The notes beneath the pieces were generated by a model. That model ran no database searches, was not told the DNA's origin, and was given only the letters and a program-made list of their open reading frames with translations. Below are positions 11,950-24,340 of a stretch of 64,000 nucleotides of DNA, piece by piece. Positions within the stretch are counted from its first letter, which is position 1; each line of letters starts with the position of its first letter. Location: the NCBI GenBank assembly GCA_011799875.1, contig CM022297.1:519920929-519984928 (forward strand), in the 5' to 3' direction. This stretch comes from Thinopyrum elongatum. Lineage: Eukaryota; Streptophyta; Magnoliopsida; Poales; Poaceae. Position numbers and translations under genes: made by a program.

Positions 11950-13857
11950 TCAGAGTTTCAATAATTTCTTTTCTTCATGCTCTGAAAGGTTAGCACTAAT
12001 AATAACAGGATATATCTTCTTCTCATCAAGATAAGCATATTTCAGAGTATCAGGTAATTGTTTAAGCTCGAACACGGGATCACCCTTGGGTGGAGGAGGA
12101 TCCCCAAGAATCTCAACAGGCAAGTTATGTTTCAAAATAGGTATTTGATTAAAGAATATTTCATCTAATTCCTTTCTTTCATTCCTAAACATATCATTTT
12201 CATGGTCTAGCAAATATTGCTCTAAAGGATCAGTAAGAGGCACGACAATAGAAGCAAGACCAATAATTTCATCCTTACTAGGCAATTCTTTATCATGGGG
12301 TCGCCTACAAAATTTAGAGAAATTAAAATCATGAGATGCATCCCCAAAACTTACAGTAATAATTTCTTTCTCACAATCTATCTTAGCATTGATAGTATTC
12401 AAGAAAGGTCTACCAAATATAATGGGACAAAAATCATCTTGTGGGGAGCCAAGAACAAGGAAATCAGTAGGGTATTTTATTTTCCCTCACAAGACTTCAA
12501 CATCTCTAACAATCCCAATTGGTGATATAGTATCTCTATTGGCAAGCTTAATGGTAACATCAATATCTTCTATCTCAGCAGGTGCAATATCATTCATAAT
12601 TTCTTGATATAAGGTAAAAGGAATTGCACTCACACTAGCACCCACATCACATAAACCATGATAACAATGATCTCCTATTTTAACAGAAACAACAGGCATG
12701 CCAACAATGGGTCAATGTTTATCTTTAATATCGGGTTTAGCAATTCTAGCGGCTTCATTACAAAAATAAATAACGTGCCCATCAATATTATCGGCCAAGA
12801 AATCTTTAACCATAGCAATACTAGGTTCAACTTTAATTTGTTTAGGGGGTGTTGGTGTTCTAGTATAACTCTTACGAACCACAGCTAAAGTTTTAGTATG
12901 ATCCTTTATTCTAACAGGGAAAGGCGGTTTCTCAATATAAGCAGTAGGAATAATAGGATCAACATTATAAGTAATAGTTTCTTCTTCAACTTTAATAGGT
13001 TCTACTACTTTCACTTCAATGGGAGGATGATATTTAAACCACTTCTTCTTGGGGAGATCAACATGAGTAGCAAATGATTCACAAAAAGAAGCTACTATCT
13101 CAGAGTCAAGTCCATATTTAGTGCTAAATTCACGAAAAGCATCGGTATCCATAAAAGATTTAACACAATCAAACTTGAGGTTTATACCTGACTCCTTACC
13201 TTCGTCGAGTTCCCAATCTTCAAAGTTGCATTTAATTCTTTCCAATAAATCCCATTTGAATTCAATAGTCCTCTTCATAAAAGAACCAGTACAAGAAGTA
13301 TCGAGCATGGATTGATCATTACGAGAAAGCCGAGCATAAAAATTCTGAATAATAATTTCTTTTGAGAGCTCATGATTGGGGTATGAATATAACATTGACT
13401 TAAGCCTCCCCCAAGCTTGAGCGATACTTTCTCCTTCACGAGGCCAAAAATTATATATATAATTCCGATCACGATGAACCAGATGCATAGGATAAAACTT
13501 TTGATGAAATTCCAATTTCAATCGGTTGTAGTTCCATGATCCAATATCATCACATAGCCTATACCATGTCAATGCCTTCTCCTTCAAAGATAAAGGGAAG
13601 ACCTTCTTCTTGACCTCATCCTCGGGCAAACCCGCAAGCTTAAATAATCCACAAACTCCATCCACATAGATTAGATGCATATCAGGATGTAATGTTCCAT
13701 CTCCTGCATAAGGATTAGCTAGCAGTTTCTCTATCATACCCGAAGGAATTTCATATTAAATATTTTCAGTAGGTTCAGTAGGTTGAGGAGCAACTCTTTG
13801 CTCTATCGGTCGAGGTGAAGGTACCCCGAACAAGCCCCTCAAAGGAATATTTTCCAT
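11950..13857 (-). pseudogene. Gag-protease frame of element B with nonsense codons
   Basis: The likely start is the ATG at 13857 (MENIPLRGLFG), which is in frame with everything down to 11950. In-frame stops break it at 13758-13756 (TAA), 12714-12712 (TGA) and near 12486 (TGA), and a frameshift near 11950 separates it from RT. Gag features include LTWYRLCDDIGSWNYNRLKLEFHQKF and SIAQAWGRLKSML. The protease motif is CDVGASVSAIPF (canonical D-[ILV]-G-A-S). No CCHC knuckle is visible, as is common for Athila gags. Confidence 0.85.
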
Positions 13858-13932
13858 AGTGACAAGTAATAGTAAATTTCAGCACACTATATAAATATTT
13901 CCTTACCAAATTCCACTTACCAAAGGCGCTTC

Positions 13933-13952
13933 ACTCCCCGGCAACGGCGCTA
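13933..13952 (-). other. Primer-binding site of element B
   Basis: The - strand reads TAGCGCCGTTGCCGGGGAGT, eleven bases after the 5' LTR. It equals the exact site in element C (TGGCGCCGTTGCCGGGGAG) except for one base, TGG to TAG, a mutation in the tRNA-CCA pairing end. Confidence 0.85.
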
Positions 13953-13963
13953 GAAAAGAGTCT

Positions 13964-15487
13964 TGATGACCCACAAGTATAGGGGATCTATCGTTGTCCT
14001 TTCGATAAGTAAGAGTGTCGAACCCAACGAGGAGCAGAAGGAAATCACAAGCGGTTTTCAGCAGGGTATTCTCTGCAAGCACTGAAATTATCGGTAACAG
14101 ATAGTTTTATGATAAGATAATTCGTAACGGGTAACAAGTAACAAGTGTAGAAAAGGTGCAGCAAGGTGGACCAATCCTTTTTGTAGCAAAGGACAAGCCT
14201 GGAAAAACTCTTATATAAAGCAAAGCGCTCCCGAGGACATATGGGAACTACTGTCAAGCTAGTTTTCATCATGCTCATATGATTCGCGTTCGTTACTTTG
14301 ATAATTTGATATGTGGGTGAACCGGTGCTTGGGTGCTGTCCTTACTTGGACAAGCCTCCCACTTATGATTAACCCCTCTCGCAAGCATCCGCAACTACGA
14401 AAGAAGAATTAAGATAAATCTAACCATAGCATGAACCATATGGATCCAAATCAGCCCCTTACGAAGCAACGCATAAACTAGGGTTTAAGCTTCTGTCACT
14501 CTAGCAACCCATCATCTACTTATTACTTCCCAATGCCTTCCCCTAGGCCCAAATCATGGTGAAGTGTCATGTAGTCGACGTTCACATAACACCACTAGAG
14601 GAAAGACAACATACATCTCATTAAAATATCGAACGAATACCAAATTCACATGATTACTTATAGCAAGAATTCTCCCATGTCCTCAGGAACAAACGTAACT
14701 ACTCACAAAGCATATTCATGTTCATAATTAGAGGAGTAATAATTATCATTAAGGATCTGAACATATGATCTTCCACCGAATAAACCAACTAGCATCAACT
14801 ACAAGGAGTAATCAACACTACTAGCAACCCACAAGTACCAATCTGAGGTTTTGAGACAAAGATCGGATACAAGAGATGAACTAGGGTTTTGAGAGGAGAT
14901 GGTGCTGGTGAAGATGTTGATGGAGATTGACCCACTCTCGATGAGAGGATCGTTGGTGATGACGATGGCTTCGATTTCCCCCTCCGGGAGGGAAGTTTCC
15001 CTGGCAGAACAGCTTCGCCGGAGCCCTAGATTGGTTCTGCCCAGGTTCCGCCTCGAGACAGCGGTGCTTCGTCCCGAAAACTTCTTCTTGATTTTTTCTA
15101 GGTCAAAACATGTCATATAGCAGAAGATGGGCACCGGGGTCTTGCCAGGTGGGCCACAAGGCAGGGGGGCGCGCCCAGGGGGGTAGGGCGTGCCCCCCAC
15201 CCTTGTGGATGCCTGGTGGGTCCCCTCTGGTATTTTATTCACCCAGTATTTTTATTTATTCCAAAATAATTGTCCGTAAATTTTCAGGACTTTTGGAGTT
15301 GTGCAGAATAGGTCTCTAGGATTTGCTCCTTTCCAGTCCAGAATTCCAGCTGCCGGCATTCTCCCTTCTTGATGTAAACCTTGTAAAATAAGAGAGAATA
15401 GGCATAAATATTGTACCAAAATAGATAACAACATCACATAATGCCACAAATATCAATATAAAATCATGATGCAAAATGGACGTATCA
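13964..15487 (-). repeat. 5' LTR of element B (1.52 kb)
   Basis: In - orientation it runs from TGATACGTCCATTTTGC (15487) to ...CTTGTGGGTCATCA (13964). It is uninterrupted and supplies the reference for where element A entered the sister LTR. Confidence 0.9.
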
Positions 15488-17511
15488 TTGATCTTGTTGT
15501 TGCAAATATGTCTAGCCAATATTCAGGTTTTCAGCAAAGTTTATGAACTAACCATATTCACAATAACATTTAGGTCTCACATTTACTCATATCAATGTCA
15601 TAATCAACTAGCGAGCAATAATAAAAAATCTCGGATGACAACACTTGTTCAAAACAATCATGATATAATATGACATAATGGTATCTCGCTAGCCCTTCCT
15701 GAGACCGCAAAACATAAATGCAGAGCACCTCTGAAGGCCAAGGACTGACTGGACATTATAATTCATGGTAAAAGAGATCCAGTCACAGTCATACTCAATA
15801 TCAATTAATAACAAAGCATACAAATGACAGTGGTCTCTCTAACTGGTGCTTTTTATAAGAGGATGATGACTCAACAATAAAAGTAAATAGATAGGCCCTT
15901 CGCAGAGGGAAGCAGGGATCTGTAGAGGTGCTAGAGCTCGAAGCTTTTAAAATAGAGATGAATATAATTTTGAGCGGTATGCTTTCATTGTCAACATAAC
16001 AACCAAGAGATCTCACTATCTTTCATGCTAGATATATTATAGGCGGTTCCCAAACAGAGTGGTAAAGCTTTTACTCCCCCTCCACCAACAATCACACTCC
16101 ACGGCTAGCCGAATCCACGGGTGCCGTCCATACCAACAACAGTCCTGGGGGAGTTTTGTTTATTTATTGTATTTTGATCTTGATCTTTCGATCATAGGAC
16201 TGGGCATCCCGAATACCAGCCACTTTCTCGTGAATGACAAGTGAATAAACACTTATCGTGAGAATAACCCACCTAGCATGGAAGATACTGACAGTCCCCA
16301 GTCGCTACATGAGCGATTCGGGCATACAAAACAGATTATTATTTGAAGGTTTAGAGTTTGGCACATGCAAATTTACTTGGAACGGCAGATAAATACCGCA
16401 TATAGGTAGATATGGTGGACTCATATGAAACAACTTTGGGTTTAAGGAAGTGGATGCACAAGCAGTATTCCCGCTTAGTACAAGTGAAGGCTAGCAAAAG
16501 ATTGAGGAGTGACCAACTAGAGAGCGACAACGGTCATAAACATGCATTGAGATTAACCAACATTGAATGCAAGCATGAGTAGGATATAAATCACCATGAA
16601 CATAAACATTGTGGAGGCTATGTTGATTTTGTTTCAACTACATGCGTGAACATGTGCCAAGTCAAGCCACTTGAATCATTCAAAGGAGGATACCATCCCA
16701 TCATACTACATCATAACCATTTCAATTTTCATGTTGGCACATAAGACAAACCATTATACGCTCCTAGCTAATTAAGCATGGCATGAGTAACTATAATCTC
16801 TAATTGTCATTGCAAACATGTTTCATTCGTAATGGGCTGAATCAAGAATGATGAGCTAATCATATTTACAAAAACAAAATAGGTCAAGTTCGTACCAGCT
16901 TTTCTCCATCTCAATCTCTTGTCATATATCATCATTATTGCCTTTCACTTGCACGATCGAGCGGTGTGAATAATAATAATAGTGCACGTGCATTGGACAA
17001 AGCTAGAATCTGCAACATTTATTCAAAGGAGAAGACAAGGTAATATGGGCTCTTTGTTAAATCAACAATAATGCATATGAGAGCCACTCAACATTTTCAT
17101 CGTGGTCTTCTCCTTACGACCCAAAGAAAAGAAAAGAATTTCAAAGAAACATACTGAAACATTTTTTTTTAGTTTTGTTTTTCTGAAGAAAGTAAAACCA
17201 GAACAAGAAAAACTATTTACACGGGAAAGCTCCCAACAAGCAAAAGAAGAATGAGAAATCTTTTGGGGTTTTCTTTTAATATTACAACTAAATAAACTAG
17301 AAAGAAAAACTAAAAAGAAGCGAGAACTAATTTTTTTGGATTTTCTCAAAGTTTTTCAAACACACAAGAAGAAAGCGAGAAAAATAAACTAACATGGATA
17401 ATACAATGGAAAAGTATGAACACCGACAACTGGAATGAATGTGTGAACATGAATGTAATGTCGGTGAGAAATACGTACTCCCCCAAGCTTAGGCTTTTGG
17501 CCTAAGTTGGT
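15488..17511 (-). other. Non-coding 3' region of element C
   Basis: No coding frame is supported. It contains motifs shared with the 3' region of B (gataggcccttcgcagagggaagcag near 15888; ctcccccaagctt near 17480). The ORFs here are short, AT-rich and lack any domain. Confidence 0.5.
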
Positions 17512-18537
17512 CTAGGGCCACGGCTGGCCCAGATAGTATCCAAAATCGTAGTTGGGGTTGTACTGGGATGCGGCAGCTACTGCCTGAAGGGCTGCAACAT
17601 GAAGGCGAGCGGCCTTCACCCCTCTCTCATACTCGTATGCCTCCTCTCTAGTTATGAAGTATCTCCGTTTTACCTGAAAGTTAAAGAAGGCAGGAGCAGG
17701 AAGAGTAATATGGACAGCACGCTGCCTGTCAAAGATTAGTCGGTACAGGAGGGACTGTTCGTTCCTCTCGAGAAACTGGTAGCGTACCATAGCATTATAA
17801 TCAAGAAAAGCGGGTGGTAACTCAATGCCATTCTCCCTTATGGGTACCCCCAGATAATTAGCTAAACGGGTGGCATAAATCCCACCAAAGAAATCCCCAT
17901 CTTTAGCATTATTATGTAACCTCCTTGCAATAATAGCCCCCAAGTTATATCGTTTCTCACCCATTACTGCACACTTGAGAACACTAAGAACTGATGCACA
18001 AAGCTGGCTATGATCATGTTTACCATTAATGCATCTACCTATGAAGAGAGCAAAATAATGTATGGCAGGAAAGTGAATGCTCCCTATGGTGGCTTGTGTA
18101 ACATTTCTAGTTTCTCCCACAGTGATGCTAGCAAGGAAGTCATTATATTCAGTTTTGCGAGGCTCACTATGAATGCCCCATTGTGGGATTTTGCATGCAT
18201 CATTAAAATCTTCTAGGTCCATGGTATATGATTTATCATAAAGATCAAACAAAATAGAATGCGTGTTATGATTGGATGTAAATTCAAACCTCCGCACAAA
18301 GGAATCAGTAAGGTGATAGTATTGCCTGCACTTATCTGGAATGAAGTCCTTAAGGCCAGCGTTTTGTATGCACGCATCAAATTCCTCCTTGAAACCAGCA
18401 TGAACCATGAATTGATCCAACAGCCATTCACAAGGCCACACTTGAGCTTCCCTCGGTGGTTCGAAATCGGGCTCACGTATCGCGAGCCTCGGGGCTTTCT
18501 TGCTCGAGGAACCACCTTGGTATATTCTCCTAAACAT
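17512..18537 (-). CDS. ATHILA ORF1-like protein of element C
   Basis: An intact 341-codon frame starts at the ATG at 18537 (MFRRIYQGGSSSKKAPRL); the open frame further upstream has weak support. Segments such as YDKSYTMDLEDFNDACKIPQWG, HYFALFIGRCINGKHDHSQL and LGAIIARRLHNNAKDGDFFGGIYATRLA match the general pattern of the ATHILA ORF-1 family of plant retrotransposons, as remembered. The function of that family is unknown. It is hydrophilic, with no signal peptide or membrane span. It is the best preserved frame of element C, although the gag-protease frame beside it has only one stop. Confidence 0.75.
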   Translation of the reverse strand: MFRRIYQGGSSSKKAPRLAIREPDFEPPREAQVWPCEWLLDQFMVHAGFKEEFDACIQNAGLKDFIPDKCRQYYHLTDSFVRRFEFTSNHNTHSILFDLYDKSYTMDLEDFNDACKIPQWGIHSEPRKTEYNDFLASITVGETRNVTQATIGSIHFPAIHYFALFIGRCINGKHDHSQLCASVLSVLKCAVMGEKRYNLGAIIARRLHNNAKDGDFFGGIYATRLANYLGVPIRENGIELPPAFLDYNAMVRYQFLERNEQSLLYRLIFDRQRAVHITLPAPAFFNFQVKRRYFITREEAYEYERGVKAARLHVAALQAVAAASQYNPNYDFGYYLGQPWP

Positions 18538-19170
18538 CTTTCTTCCTCTGTAAAATTTCTGAAATTTTAGTGACTCAAAATACAAGTGAACAAAACTCAA
18601 CATAATTTATAGCAACTACTCCCACAAATGCCTACAGGCTATATCATGCATCAAAACTACTTGGGACCATATAAATTTGATATGCAAGCTCAAGAATAAG
18701 GTCACCGCAGCAGAAAAAATTTGCAATATATAAAGCACTAGAACAAAAACTAATTGGACCATTGGAGGAGTCACATACCGAAGAACAATCCCCCAAAATA
18801 GTTTTGCAAATGGAGCTTTGCACAAGGAGATCGAAAATGGCAGCAAAATGAGCTAGAACACGGGTATGAGCAATGGTGGGATTTTTTCTGGAGGAAGACA
18901 AAGTGGATGGGTGCTGGAATAAGTGAGGGGGACCCACGTGGGACCCACAAGCCACCTAGGCGTACCCAGGGGGTGGGCGCGCCCTGTGGCCTTGTGGCCC
19001 ACTGGTGCTGCCCCCTGGTGTGTTTTCAGTGCCAAAAATTCTTAAATATTCTAGAAAAAAAATCATACTAAATTTTCAGGGCATTTGGAGAACTTTTATT
19101 TTTGGGTCATTTTTTTTACTCCACGGATAATTCAGAAAGCAGAAAAATAATGGTATTTTTGCTTTATTTA

Positions 19171-19250
19171 TTCTAAATTCATCCATCTCATGCCCGTCAA
19201 AAGGAAGTTGTGCCTTCTAAATTCATCCATCTCATGCCCGTCAAAAGGAA
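19171..19250. repeat. Tandem duplication, 44-bp unit
   Basis: The string ttctaaattcatccatctc with its following bases is repeated head to tail (19171-19214 and 19215-19250) in the non-coding gap of element C, where RT and integrase would be expected. Confidence 0.9.
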
Positions 19251-19327
19251 TCCATTAACAAGGTTGATCAAGTCTTGTTAACAAACTTCTTCCGAATGAC
19301 ATGAACCCGGAGAATTTTCGAATAACA

Positions 19328-22066
19328 CTAGGTTACCTCAACGGGGATATGCATGTCCCCAACAATAAGAGTATCATATTTCTTCTTGACAGTAGGGAGA
19401 GGGAATTTAAAACCTCCAATAGTAATTGTTGGAATTTTTCCAATAGACTTGATACTATTCACTTGAGGTTGTTTTTTCGGAAAGTGTACCGTATGCTCAT
19501 TACCATTGACATGAAAAGTGACATTGCCCTTGTTGCAATCAATAACAGCCCCTGCAGTATTCAAAAAGGGTCTACCAAGGATGATCGACATACTGTCGTC
19601 CTCGGGAATATCAAGAATAACAAAGTCCGTTAAGATAGTAACATTTGCAACTACGACAGGTACATCCTCACAAACACCGATGGGTATAGCAGTTGATTTA
19701 TCGGCCATTTGCATAGAGATTTCAGTTGGTGTCAACTTATTCAAATCAAGTCTACGATACAAAGAGAAAGGCATAACACTAACACCGGCTCCAAGATCAC
19801 ATAAAGCAGTTTTAACATAATTTCTTTTAATGGAGCATGGTATAGTCGGTATTCCGAGATCTCCTAGTTTTTTTGGTATTCCACCCTTAAAAGTGTAATT
19901 AGCAAGCATGGTGGAAATTTCAGCTTCCGATATCTTTCTTTTATTTTTCACAATATCTTTCATATACTTAGCATACGGAGACATTTTCAGAATATCAATC
20001 GAACGCATACGCAAAAAGACAGGTCTAAGCATTTCAACAAAGCGCTCAAAATCCTCATCATCCTTTTTCTTGGATGGTTTAGGAGGAAAGGGCATGGGTT
20101 TCTGAACCCATGGTTCTCTTTCTTTACCATGCTTCCTAGCAATGAAGCCTCTCTTATCATATCTTTTATTCTTAGGTTGTGGGTTATCAAGATCAACATC
20201 AGGTTCAATCTCCACATCATTATCATTACTAGGTTGAGCATCAACATGAACATCATCATTAACTTTATCATTAGGTTCATGCTCATCACCAGATTGTGTT
20301 TCAGCATCAGAAATAGAAATATCGTTTGGATTCTCAGGTGTGTTCAAAACAGGTTCACTAGAAGCATGCAAAGTCCTATCATCATTCCTTTTCTTTTTAT
20401 TACTAGGAGGACTAGGTGCATCAGTATTAATTCTCTGAAAATCTTGCTCAATCCTCTTAGGATGGCCCTCAGGATACAAAGGTTCCTGAGTCATTTTACC
20501 ACCTCTAGTCATAACTCTAACAACATTATCATTGTTCTTACTATTCATCTCGTTAAGCAAATCATTTTGTGCCTTAAGTACTTGTTCTACTTGAGTTTTT
20601 ACCATGGAAGCATGTTTACTGATAAGGTTAAGATCATTAAAAATTCTACACATATAATCACCTAAGCGGTCAAGCATGTAAGCATTATGTTTCAATTGTC
20701 TACTAACATAAGCATTGAAATTTTCTTGTTTAACAATAAAGTTATCAAATTTATCCAAGCATTGACTAGCAGACTTATTATGAGGAATATCACCTTCATC
20801 AAATCTATAGAGAGAATTTACCTCTACTACCTGTGTCAGGTTATCAAAACCATATATTTCTTTAATGGGTGGTAAATTCTTAACATCTTCGGCTTTAATA
20901 CCTTTTTCTTTCATAGATTTCTTTGCCTCTTGCATATCTTCAGGACTGAGAAATAGAATACCTCTTTTCTTCGGAGTTGGCTTAGGAGGTGGTTCGGGAA
21001 GAGTCCAATCATTATCATTGCTCAATATATTATTTAATAGTATTTCAGCTTATTCAACAGTTCGTTCCCTGAAAACACAACTAGCACAACTATCTAGGTG
21101 GTCCCTAGAAGCATCGGTTAGTCCATGATAAAAGATATCAAGTATTTCATTTTTCTTGAGAGGATGATTAGGCAAAGCATTAAGTAATTGGAGAAGCCTC
21201 CCCCAAGCTTGTGGGAGACTCGCTTCTTCAATTTGCACAAAGTTAAATATTTCCTGTAAGGCAGCTTGTTTCTTATGAGCAGGAAAATATTTTTCAGAGA
21301 AGTAATATATCATATCCTGGGGACTACGCACACAACCAGGAGCAAGAGAATTAAACCATATCTTGGCATCACCCTTTAATGAGAAAGGAAACAACTTAAG
21401 GATATAATAATAGCGAATTTTTTCCTCATGAGCAAATAGGGTGGCTATATCATTCAGTTTAGTAAGATGTGCCACAACAGTTTCAGTTTCATAACCATGG
21501 AAAGGATCAGATTCAACCAAAGTAATTAACTCAGGATTGACATAGAATTCATAATCCTTATCAGTAACAAAGATAGGTGAAGTAGCAAACTTAGGATCAT
21601 ATTGCATTCTAGCATTCAAGGATTTTTCTTTCAGCTTGACTAGTAATTTCTTATGATCATCTCTATCATTGCAAGCAAAAAAGTCTCTAGCAGTTTCTTC
21701 ATCCATAATATAACCCTCAGGCACCTTAGGAAATTCATATCTAGGAGGAGAATCATAATCTTTAGTTTCAATAATTTCATCAGTTTCAGTAATTTCATTC
21801 TCTCTAACCCTAGCAAGTTGTTCATCAAGAAATTCACCTAGTGGCACAGTATTATCAAGCAAAGCAGTAGTATCATCATAAGCATCATGCATAGCAGAAG
21901 TATCATCATCAATTACTTGTGACATATCAGAATTACTAGCAGGTGGTGGTGTCGCAAGTTTACTCAAAACAGAAGGTGAATCAAGTGCAGAGCTAGATGG
22001 CAGTTCCTTACCTCCCCTCGTAGTAGAGGGATAGATCTTGGTTTTGGTATCCTTCAAATTCTTCAT
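19328..22066 (-). pseudogene. Gag-protease of element C with one nonsense codon
   Basis: Starting at the ATG at 22066 (MKNLKDTKTKIYPS), gag shows FPFSLKGDAKIWFNSLAPG, YFSEKYFPAHKKQAALQEI and SLPQAWGRLLQLLNALPNH. A single TAA at about 21050-21048 interrupts the frame, which then continues in phase through a long acidic, Asn/Asp-rich spacer to an aspartic protease (CDLGAGVSVMPFSLY; D-L-G-A) and IILGRPFLNTAGAVIDC. It ends at 19328. At about 900 codons it is the whole gag-PR unit, but RT does not follow. With one stop over 2.7 kb it is much less decayed than the frame of B. Confidence 0.85.
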
Positions 22067-22114
22067 AGTGATCAACAGATATAAATCCCAAGTGACTCAG
22101 AGAATAGAGCTATG

Positions 22115-22133
22115 CTCCCCGGCAACGGCGCCA
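22115..22133 (-). other. Primer-binding site of element C
   Basis: The - strand reads TGGCGCCGTTGCCGGGGAG, eleven bases inside the 5' LTR. This site is usual for Athila-lineage elements; the tRNA is probably tRNA-Asp (from memory). Confidence 0.9.
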
Positions 22134-22144
22134 GAAAAAGGTCT

Positions 22145-24340
22145 TGATAACCAACAAGTATAGGGGATCGTAACAGTTTTCGAGGGTAGAGTATTCAACC
22201 CAAATTTATTGATTCGACACAAGGGGAGCCAAAGAATATTCTCAAGTATTAGCAGCTGAGTTGTCAATTCAACCACACCTGAAAGACTTAATACCTGCAG
22301 CAAAATATTTAGTAGCAAAGTAGTATGGAAGTAACAGTAACGGTGGCAAAAGTAATAGTAGCAGTTTTGTAGTAATTGTAACAGTGGCAACGGCAAAGTA
22401 ACTTAGCAAAGATCAATATGTGAAAAGCTCGTAGGCAATGGATCAGTGATGGATAATTATGTCGGATGGCATTCATCATGCAATAGTTATAACCTAGGGT
22501 GACATAGAACTAGCTCCAATTCATCAATATAATATAGGCATGTATTCCGTATATAGTCATACGTGCTTATGGAAAAGAAGTTGCATGACGTCAAGGTAGT
22601 CAGAGTCGGGATTCGGAGTCGGATCGATTTTCCTTCAGCAGAATCGAGTCGTAGTATCGAGTCGTGGAATCGAGGATTCTACTAGATATACTTAAATAAG
22701 ATATTTTGTATCCACGCCAGAAATTTATATGGGTTCTATAGAGTTTTAACACTAAATATAGAGCCAAAAACATACACATCAATGCTAGTTGTATTCCACT
22801 TATTTTTATGGCCAACCTACTATCTAGCTTGCATGTATGGAACATATATGAGAGGGAAATATATAGAACATTTAAGTCTTCAACGCACAAAATTTACTTT
22901 GGAGGTTCTTTTAGAGTATGTGAATAGCCGATGACTTATATAGCTCACCTGAAGTGTTGAGCCTTGAAGGGTCTTGCTCATCTTCTTCGATCAATCTTGA
23001 TGCGTCCTCCTTCTCATGCTAATTCCATTCGTCGACAAGCCTGATCCTCAGTTTTGACCTAGGGTTTCTAAGAGCTAGATCAAAGGTGTCGGTGGTTGAG
23101 TGTTTGAGTTTGCAAGGGGAATAAAGGGCCATGAGGCATGTGAAAAGGGGTTTGGATGATGGCATACTATTCTTTTGCACTAAACAAAAGCTTAGACAAA
23201 TTACTAGAATCGGACATAGTCCATAGCATAGTCGGGATTCTACAGTTTTGTATAGGATTCTATGATTTGGATCATGACTCAACATGGATTCTACCAGATC
23301 CGGATTCATAGTGGGACCTGGATCGACATGCTTCCGTAGGGTCGTGAAATCGTAGGATTCTAGGAGTCGAGTCGGGATTCTGACTACCTTGCATGACGTC
23401 TTTTGTCCTACCCTCCCGTGGCAGCGGGGTCCTAATGGAAACTAAGGGATATTAAGGCCTCCTTTTAATAGAGAACCGGAACAAAGCATTAGCACTTAGT
23501 GAATACATGAACTCCTCAAACTACGGTAAATCACCGGAAAGAATCCCAATTATTGTCACCTTGGGGTATGCGGATCATAACTCATAATAGGTGTCTACAA
23601 CTTGCAAGATTGGATCAAGAACACAAATATATTAATGAAAACATGATAGGTTCAGATCTGAAATCATGGCACTCGGGCCCTAGTGACAAGCATTAAGCAT
23701 AGCAAAGTCGTAGCAACATCAATCTCAGAACATAGTGGATACTAGGGATCAAACCATAACAAAACTAACTTGATTACATGATAAATCTCATCCAACACAT
23801 CACCGTCCAGCAAGCCAACGAAGGAATTACTCACTCTCAGCGGTTAGCATCATGAAATTGGTGATGGAGGATGGTTGATGATAACGACGGCGTCAATTTC
23901 CCCTCTTCGGAGCCCAAAACAGACTCCAGATTTGCCCTCCCAAGGGAGAACAGGAGGTGGCGGTGGCTCCGTATCGTGAAACGTGATGAACTCTTCTCTA
24001 TGATTTTTTTCTCCCTGAATAGGGTTATATGGAGTTGGAGTTGAGGTTGGAGGGTCTCCAGGGGGCCCACAAGCCTGTAGTGCGTGCCCCCAGGCCTTGT
24101 GGCCTCTGGGTGGCCCCCCTCTGGATAATTCTTGCGCTAGTATTTTTTATTAATTCCAAAAATATTCTTCGTGAATTTTCAGGTCAATCCGAGAACTTTT
24201 ATTTCTGCACAAAAATAACACCATGGCAATTCTGCTGAAAACAACGTCAGTCCGGGTTAGTTCCATTCAAATCATGCAAATTAGAGTCCAAAACAAGGTC
24301 GAAAGAGTTTTGGAAAAGTAGATACGATGGAGACATATCA
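22145..24340 (-). repeat. 5' LTR of element C, interrupted by a MULE
   Basis: In - orientation it starts TGATATGTCTCCATCG (24340) and ends ...CTTGTTGGTTATCA (22145). Removing the 798-bp insertion and one copy of its target duplication leaves about 1.39 kb. Confidence 0.85.
22593..23390. mobile_element. Mutator-type non-autonomous transposon, 798 bp
   Basis: It is bounded by a perfect 10-bp duplication GCATGACGTC (22583-22592 and 23391-23400) and terminal repeats AAGGTAGTCAGA / TCTGACTACCTT. A 9-11 bp target duplication is the hallmark of Mutator-like elements. Subterminal regions at both ends are crowded with variants of gagtcgggattc. No transposase is recognisable. The middle (22660-23150) has no evident relation to the ends and could be captured host sequence. 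Confidence 0.85.

Larger units (their letters stand above)
5912..15487 (-). mobile_element. Element B: Athila-lineage Ty3/gypsy retrotransposon, decayed
   Basis: On the - strand the order is 5' LTR (15487-13964), a primer-binding site, gag-protease, RT-RNase H, integrase, an extra ORF, a long non-coding 3' region, a purine tract beside 6577, and part of a 3' LTR (6576-5912). The rest of the 3' LTR lies left of element A, outside the window. The order and the primer site fit the Athila lineage. The comparable LTR parts (665 bp) differ at roughly 40 positions, about 94% identity by eye, so B is much older than D. The reading frame has several stops and frameshifts. B's right edge borders element C, which it probably entered. 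Confidence 0.85.
15488..24340 (-). mobile_element. Element C: Athila-type element without RT or integrase, partial
   Basis: On the - strand it has a 5' LTR (24340-22145, split by a MULE), an exact primer site, gag-protease (22066-19328), about 0.8 kb of non-coding sequence, an ATHILA-like ORF (18537-17512) and a non-coding 3' region to 15488. Between the protease and the ORF there is no trace of RT, RNase H or integrase, so it is non-autonomous or has lost pol. Its 3' LTR is not in the window. The simplest reading is that B inserted into C's 3' part and the rest lies to the left. Confidence 0.7.

Noticed and set aside
15488..17511. An independent gene between elements B and C
   Set aside because: No ORF or splice structure, and shared motifs with the 3' region of B explain it as element sequence.
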